Notes under the pieces: model-generated
Database searches by the model: none
The model's input: the letters and a program-made list of their open reading frames with translations, nothing else
What the model was told of the DNA's origin: nothing
DNA from: Vibrio profundi
Lineage (GTDB): Bacteria > Pseudomonadota > Gammaproteobacteria > Enterobacterales > Vibrionaceae
Length of the DNA stretch: 64,000 nucleotides
Direction of reading: 5' to 3'
Assembly (NCBI RefSeq): GCF_005281835.1
Contig: NZ_RZIS01000008.1
Coordinates: 36,720 to 100,719, forward strand
Program-made: the position numbers and the translations under genes
In this document: piece by piece, positions 61,003-64,000 of the stretch
How the letters are laid out: every line of letters begins with the position of its first letter
Numbering within the stretch: position 1 is the first letter of the stretch

Positions 61003-61647
61003 TCAAATGTTAGTAACATTTAACGTTTTTACGCCATCTTCTAGTAACAGTAATTGTTCCATCCCTTGCTCTGTCGCGATAGGTTTTACCACAGCAATCA
61101 TTTGCAGCATCCCTTGATGCACGACTTGCTCAGTAATTTTCACTTTAGGTGACATTGCAGATTGGTAAGCTAGCCAACTCGATGCAATAAGGTGAAGCGA
61201 AGTGACAAGAGACTTCATTTCCACCTCATTTACTTGAAGCAATTTCATCTCAACAAACGCACGCATAATATTAATCAGATTCGTCTGCAGGCGCTCTTGT
61301 ACAGATATGTAGTCTTCGTGCAGCTTTTCGTCTCTCGAGAGGATTTCAGGCAAATTAGCGTAGAAAAATCGATACTTCCACATCAGAGTGAAAATTGAAT
61401 CAAGATAATGTTTAAGGAGAGTTAAGCTTTCTTGTTGCCCCTGAATAGGAGTGAAGCGCTCTAGTAGCTCTTCGGAGTAAAGAGTAAAAATCTCACGGAC
61501 AATCTCTTGTTTATTGCGAAAGTGGTAATACAAATTACCAGGGCTAATCTCAATATGCTCTGCAATATGGTTAGTTGTAATACTGCGCTCACCATGCTCA
61601 TTAAACAATTCTAACGCTGCGTATACAATCTTGTCGCGTGTCTTCAT
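61003..61647 (-). CDS. TetR/AcrR-family transcriptional regulator
   Basis: A 214-aa repressor-type protein. The N-terminal helix-turn-helix is clear: TRDKIVYAALELFNEHGERS, ITTNHIAEHIEISPGNLYYH and FRNKQEI. The C-terminal ligand domain is helical. The ligand and targets are unknown. A perfect 12-bp inverted repeat lies 14 bp upstream of the start codon (61661-61702), which could be its own operator. It is convergent with envC. Confidence 0.9.
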   Translation of the reverse strand: MKTRDKIVYAALELFNEHGERSITTNHIAEHIEISPGNLYYHFRNKQEIVREIFTLYSEELLERFTPIQGQQESLTLLKHYLDSIFTLMWKYRFFYANLPEILSRDEKLHEDYISVQERLQTNLINIMRAFVEMKLLQVNEVEMKSLVTSLHLIASSWLAYQSAMSPKVKITEQVVHQGMLQMIAVVKPIATEQGMEQLLLLEDGVKTLNVTNI

Positions 61648-61660
61648 TTTATTGGTATCC

Positions 61661-61702
61661 CTATCCGTTTAGCAACCTAGTATATCGGCTCTAAACGGAT
61701 AG
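61661..61702. promoter_or_regulatory. Perfect 12-bp inverted repeat upstream of the TetR gene
   Basis: CTATCCGTTTAG (61661-61672) and CTAAACGGATAG (61691-61702) are exact reverse complements, 18 bp apart, so the half-sites are 30 bp centre to centre (about three helical turns). It lies between the TetR start and the ugd 3' end, where no coding sequence explains it. Confidence 0.75.
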
Positions 61703-61752
61703 ATCGAGTAAGTCAACGCTGGTCTGTTGAGCTAAAACTTACACTTGCATAA

Positions 61753-62916
61753 TCAGTCACTGCCAAATAAATCTCGGGTATAAACTTTACTTTCAACATC
61801 AGAAAGATCTTCAACCATACGATTCGACACAATGACGTCAGATACAGTTTTGAAGTCAGCTAAGTCTTGATAGACTTTTGAGTTAAAGAAGTATTCTTCT
61901 TCAAGCACAGGCTCGTATACCACCACTTCAATACCTTTCGCTTTTAAACGCTTCATAATCCCTTGAATCGAAGAGGCGCGGAAATTATCGGATCCTGCCT
62001 TCATAATAAGTCGGTAAATACCTACCACTTTAGGAGATCGTTTCAAAATCGACTCGGCAACGAAATCTTTACGAGTTCGGTTTGCATCCACAATCGCACC
62101 CACTATGTTATTAGGAACATCTTGGTAATTAGCGAGCAACTGCTTAGTGTCTTTTGGTAAACAATAGCCGCCGTAACCAAACGAAGGGTTGTTGTAATGA
62201 TTACCAATACGCGGATCTAAGCCGACTCCTTCAATAATCTGACGAGAATCCAGCCCATGTGCTTCTGCGTAAGAATCAAGTTCATTGAAATACGCAACGC
62301 GCATAGCAAGATAAGTATTAGAAAATAGCTTAACCGCCTCCGCTTCCGTTGAGTTAGTAAATAACACTTCTATGTCTGATTTTTCGGCACCTTGAACCAA
62401 CAAATCTGCAAACACTTTTGCACGCTCGGACTGCTCACCAACAATGATTCGAGATGGATGCAAGTTATCATAGAGCGCTTTTCCTTCGCGTAAAAATTCA
62501 GGCGAAAAGATAATGTTGTCACATTCGAACTGTTTCTTCACTTTCTCTGTATAACCCACAGGAACCGTTGACTTAATAATCATTGTTGCATCAGGGTTTA
62601 CACGCAGCACATCCTCAATGACGGATTCAACAGAGCTGGTGTTAAAATAATTGGTTTTGGGATCATAATCCGTAGGTGTTGCTATGATTACAAAGTCCGC
62701 GTCTTTATAAGTGGATTTATCGACCGTCGCACTAAAATTCAATAACTTACTTGAAAGAAAGTGTTCAATTTCTTCATCTGCAATAGGAGCAATTCCTTTG
62801 TTCAGAAGTTCCACTTTTTTTTCAACAATGTCTACGGCCACAACTGTATTATGTTGTGCTAATAACATAGCGTTTGAAAGCCCAACGTAACCGGTCCCAG
62901 CAATCGAAATCTTCAT
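61753..62916 (-). CDS. ugd: UDP-glucose 6-dehydrogenase
   Basis: A 387-aa NAD-dependent enzyme converting UDP-glucose to UDP-glucuronate. [16 protein letters not shown] is the cofactor site, [13 protein letters not shown] and [20 protein letters not shown] the substrate loops, and [14 protein letters not shown] holds the catalytic cysteine (C252). It lies outside the main polysaccharide operon, so it may serve the glycan there, another capsule, or lipid A modification. It is divergent from hldD. Confidence 0.95.
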   Translation of the reverse strand: MKISIAGTGYVGLSNAMLLAQHNTVVAVDIVEKKVELLNKGIAPIADEEIEHFLSSKLLNFSATVDKSTYKDADFVIIATPTDYDPKTNYFNTSSVESVIEDVLRVNPDATMIIKSTVPVGYTEKVKKQFECDNIIFSPEFLREGKALYDNLHPSRIIVGEQSERAKVFADLLVQGAEKSDIEVLFTNSTEAEAVKLFSNTYLAMRVAYFNELDSYAEAHGLDSRQIIEGVGLDPRIGNHYNNPSFGYGGYCLPKDTKQLLANYQDVPNNIVGAIVDANRTRKDFVAESILKRSPKVVGIYRLIMKAGSDNFRASSIQGIMKRLKAKGIEVVVYEPVLEEEYFFNSKVYQDLADFKTVSDVIVSNRMVEDLSDVESKVYTRDLFGSD

Positions 62917-63058
62917 TAGCTTGCCTCGAAAATCATAGATTTAGTTAATAAATTGACCTAGCCATCATACTCTTGCCTGTCAATTATTCCACTAGCTCCG
63001 GTTATCTTTTCCTTGCTATACTCCCTTTAACTAAATTATCAAAATGAGCTAAGTAATT

Positions 63059-64000
63059 ATGATCATCGTAACTGGTGGAGCTGGCATGATTGGCAGCAAT
63101 ATTGTTAAAGCACTCAATGAAGCCGGATATAATGATATCCTAGTCGTGGATAACCTAAAAAACGGTAAAAAGTTTAAAAACCTTGTCGACTTAGATATCA
63201 CCGATTACATGGATCGCGATGATTTCTTAACTCAGGTAATGGCTGGCGACGATTTCGGCCCTATTGATGCGATTTTCCATGAAGGAGCTTGCTCTGCGAC
63301 GACAGAGTGGGATGGAAAATACATGATGCTCAATAACTATGAGTACTCTAAAGAATTACTTCATTACAGCGTTGAACGCCAGATCCCTTTCTTGTATGCC
63401 TCATCAGCTGCAACTTATGGCGAAACTGATACTTTTATCGAAGAAAAAGAGTACGAAGGCGCACTTAATGTCTACGGCTATTCAAAGCAACAGTTCGATA
63501 ACTATGTTCGCCGATTACAAGAAGAGGCAGCAGCACACAATGAGACTCTCTCTCAAATCACCGGTTTCCGTTATTTTAATGTTTATGGACCACGTGAAGA
63601 ACATAAAGGTAGCATGGCCTCTGTAGCCTTCCACCTAAACAACCAAATGAACGCGGGAGAAAACCCAAAACTGTTCGCAGGCAGTGAAACGTTTAAGCGT
63701 GATTTCGTCTATGTCGGCGATGTGGCAGCCATCAATTTATGGTTCCTAGAAAATGGCGTTTCCGGTATCTATAACCTAGGTACAGGCAATGCTGAATCTT
63801 TCGAAGAAGTCGCTAATGCGGTTATCAAGCACCACGGCAAAGGTACTATCGAAACGATCCCATTTCCGGACCATTTGAAAGGTGCATATCAAGAGTTTAC
63901 TCAAGCAGATTTAACCAAGCTTCGTGCTACAGGTTGTGATTACCAGTTTAAAACGGTTGCCGAAGGTGTCACTCTATACATGAAAATTATTAACACATAG
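63059..64000 (+). CDS. hldD: ADP-L-glycero-D-manno-heptose 6-epimerase
   Basis: A 313-aa SDR making the heptose donor of the LPS inner core. [18 protein letters not shown] is the cofactor motif and YGYSKQQFD the YxxxK pair; [19 protein letters not shown] is typical of the family. The stop codon is the last codon of the window, so the gene is complete. In vibrios LPS and capsule genes lie next to hldD. Confidence 0.96.
   Translation: MIIVTGGAGMIGSNIVKALNEAGYNDILVVDNLKNGKKFKNLVDLDITDYMDRDDFLTQVMAGDDFGPIDAIFHEGACSATTEWDGKYMMLNNYEYSKELLHYSVERQIPFLYASSAATYGETDTFIEEKEYEGALNVYGYSKQQFDNYVRRLQEEAAAHNETLSQITGFRYFNVYGPREEHKGSMASVAFHLNNQMNAGENPKLFAGSETFKRDFVYVGDVAAINLWFLENGVSGIYNLGTGNAESFEEVANAVIKHHGKGTIETIPFPDHLKGAYQEFTQADLTKLRATGCDYQFKTVAEGVTLYMKIINT

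Overview
The window comes from a gammaproteobacterium of the genus Vibrio or a very close relative. The gene order frdABCD - efp/epmB - prepilin - groEL/groES, and a wbf/gfc-type surface polysaccharide locus next to hldD, fit Vibrionaceae chromosome I. Protein lengths and motifs (GpmM about 510 aa, Psd about 302 aa, EnvC, SecB, CysE) fit too. I cannot name the species from sequence alone. No insertion sequence, prophage, CRISPR array or obviously broken gene was seen.

Layout. (1) 1-706: tandem tRNA operon on the minus strand (initiator tRNA-fMet and tRNA-Gly-GCC units, running off the left edge) with a clear sigma-70 promoter. (2) 825-21775: mostly core genes. These are orn/rsgA/psd, two transporters, epmA, frdABCD, efp and epmB (the whole EF-P beta-lysylation set), an orphan prepilin, an MgtC-like protein, a membrane diguanylate cyclase, a secreted repeat protein, groESL with a sigma-32-like promoter, a MATE transporter and gpmM. 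(3) 21959-56451: a 34-kb surface polysaccharide locus, all on the minus strand. (4) 56791-60992: yibN-secB-gpsA-cysE-envC on the plus strand. (5) 61003-64000: a TetR regulator with a perfect inverted repeat upstream, ugd, and the complete hldD.

The polysaccharide locus has two transcription units. The upstream one is gfcABCD-like (yjbE-yjbF-yjbG-yjbH). The second begins with a 39-nt JUMPstart/ops element (52226-52264), the RfaH loading site, and runs about 30 kb through 26 genes to a terminator at 21959-21984. In order of transcription these are: wzi, wza-like and wzz (export and chain length); ddhDABC-prt-tyv (the complete CDP-tyvelose pathway from glucose-1-phosphate); wzx; a GT2 and a GT4; wzy; a GT10 fucosyltransferase; a WbaV-type dideoxyhexosyltransferase; a GT4; gmd-fcl-gmm-manC-manB-manA (GDP-mannose and GDP-L-fucose); a GT2; and a three-gene module (4-keto reductase, small phosphoglycosyl transferase, WbpM-type 4,6-dehydratase) likely to make UDP-QuiNAc or a related sugar and start the repeat unit.

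The most notable result is the ddhD-A-B-C-prt-tyv-wzx order. It matches the order I recall for the tyvelose O antigen of Salmonella group D, here inside a Vibrio capsule/O-antigen locus that also carries a Yersinia pseudotuberculosis-like fucose block. The predicted product is a Wzx/Wzy-dependent glycan with tyvelose and L-fucose branches, started by a 2-acetamido-2,6-dideoxyhexose. Two intrinsic-terminator-like hairpins lie inside the RfaH operon (after ddhC and after gmd), and a strong one lies between yjbE and yjbF, which suggests built-in control of expression along these operons.
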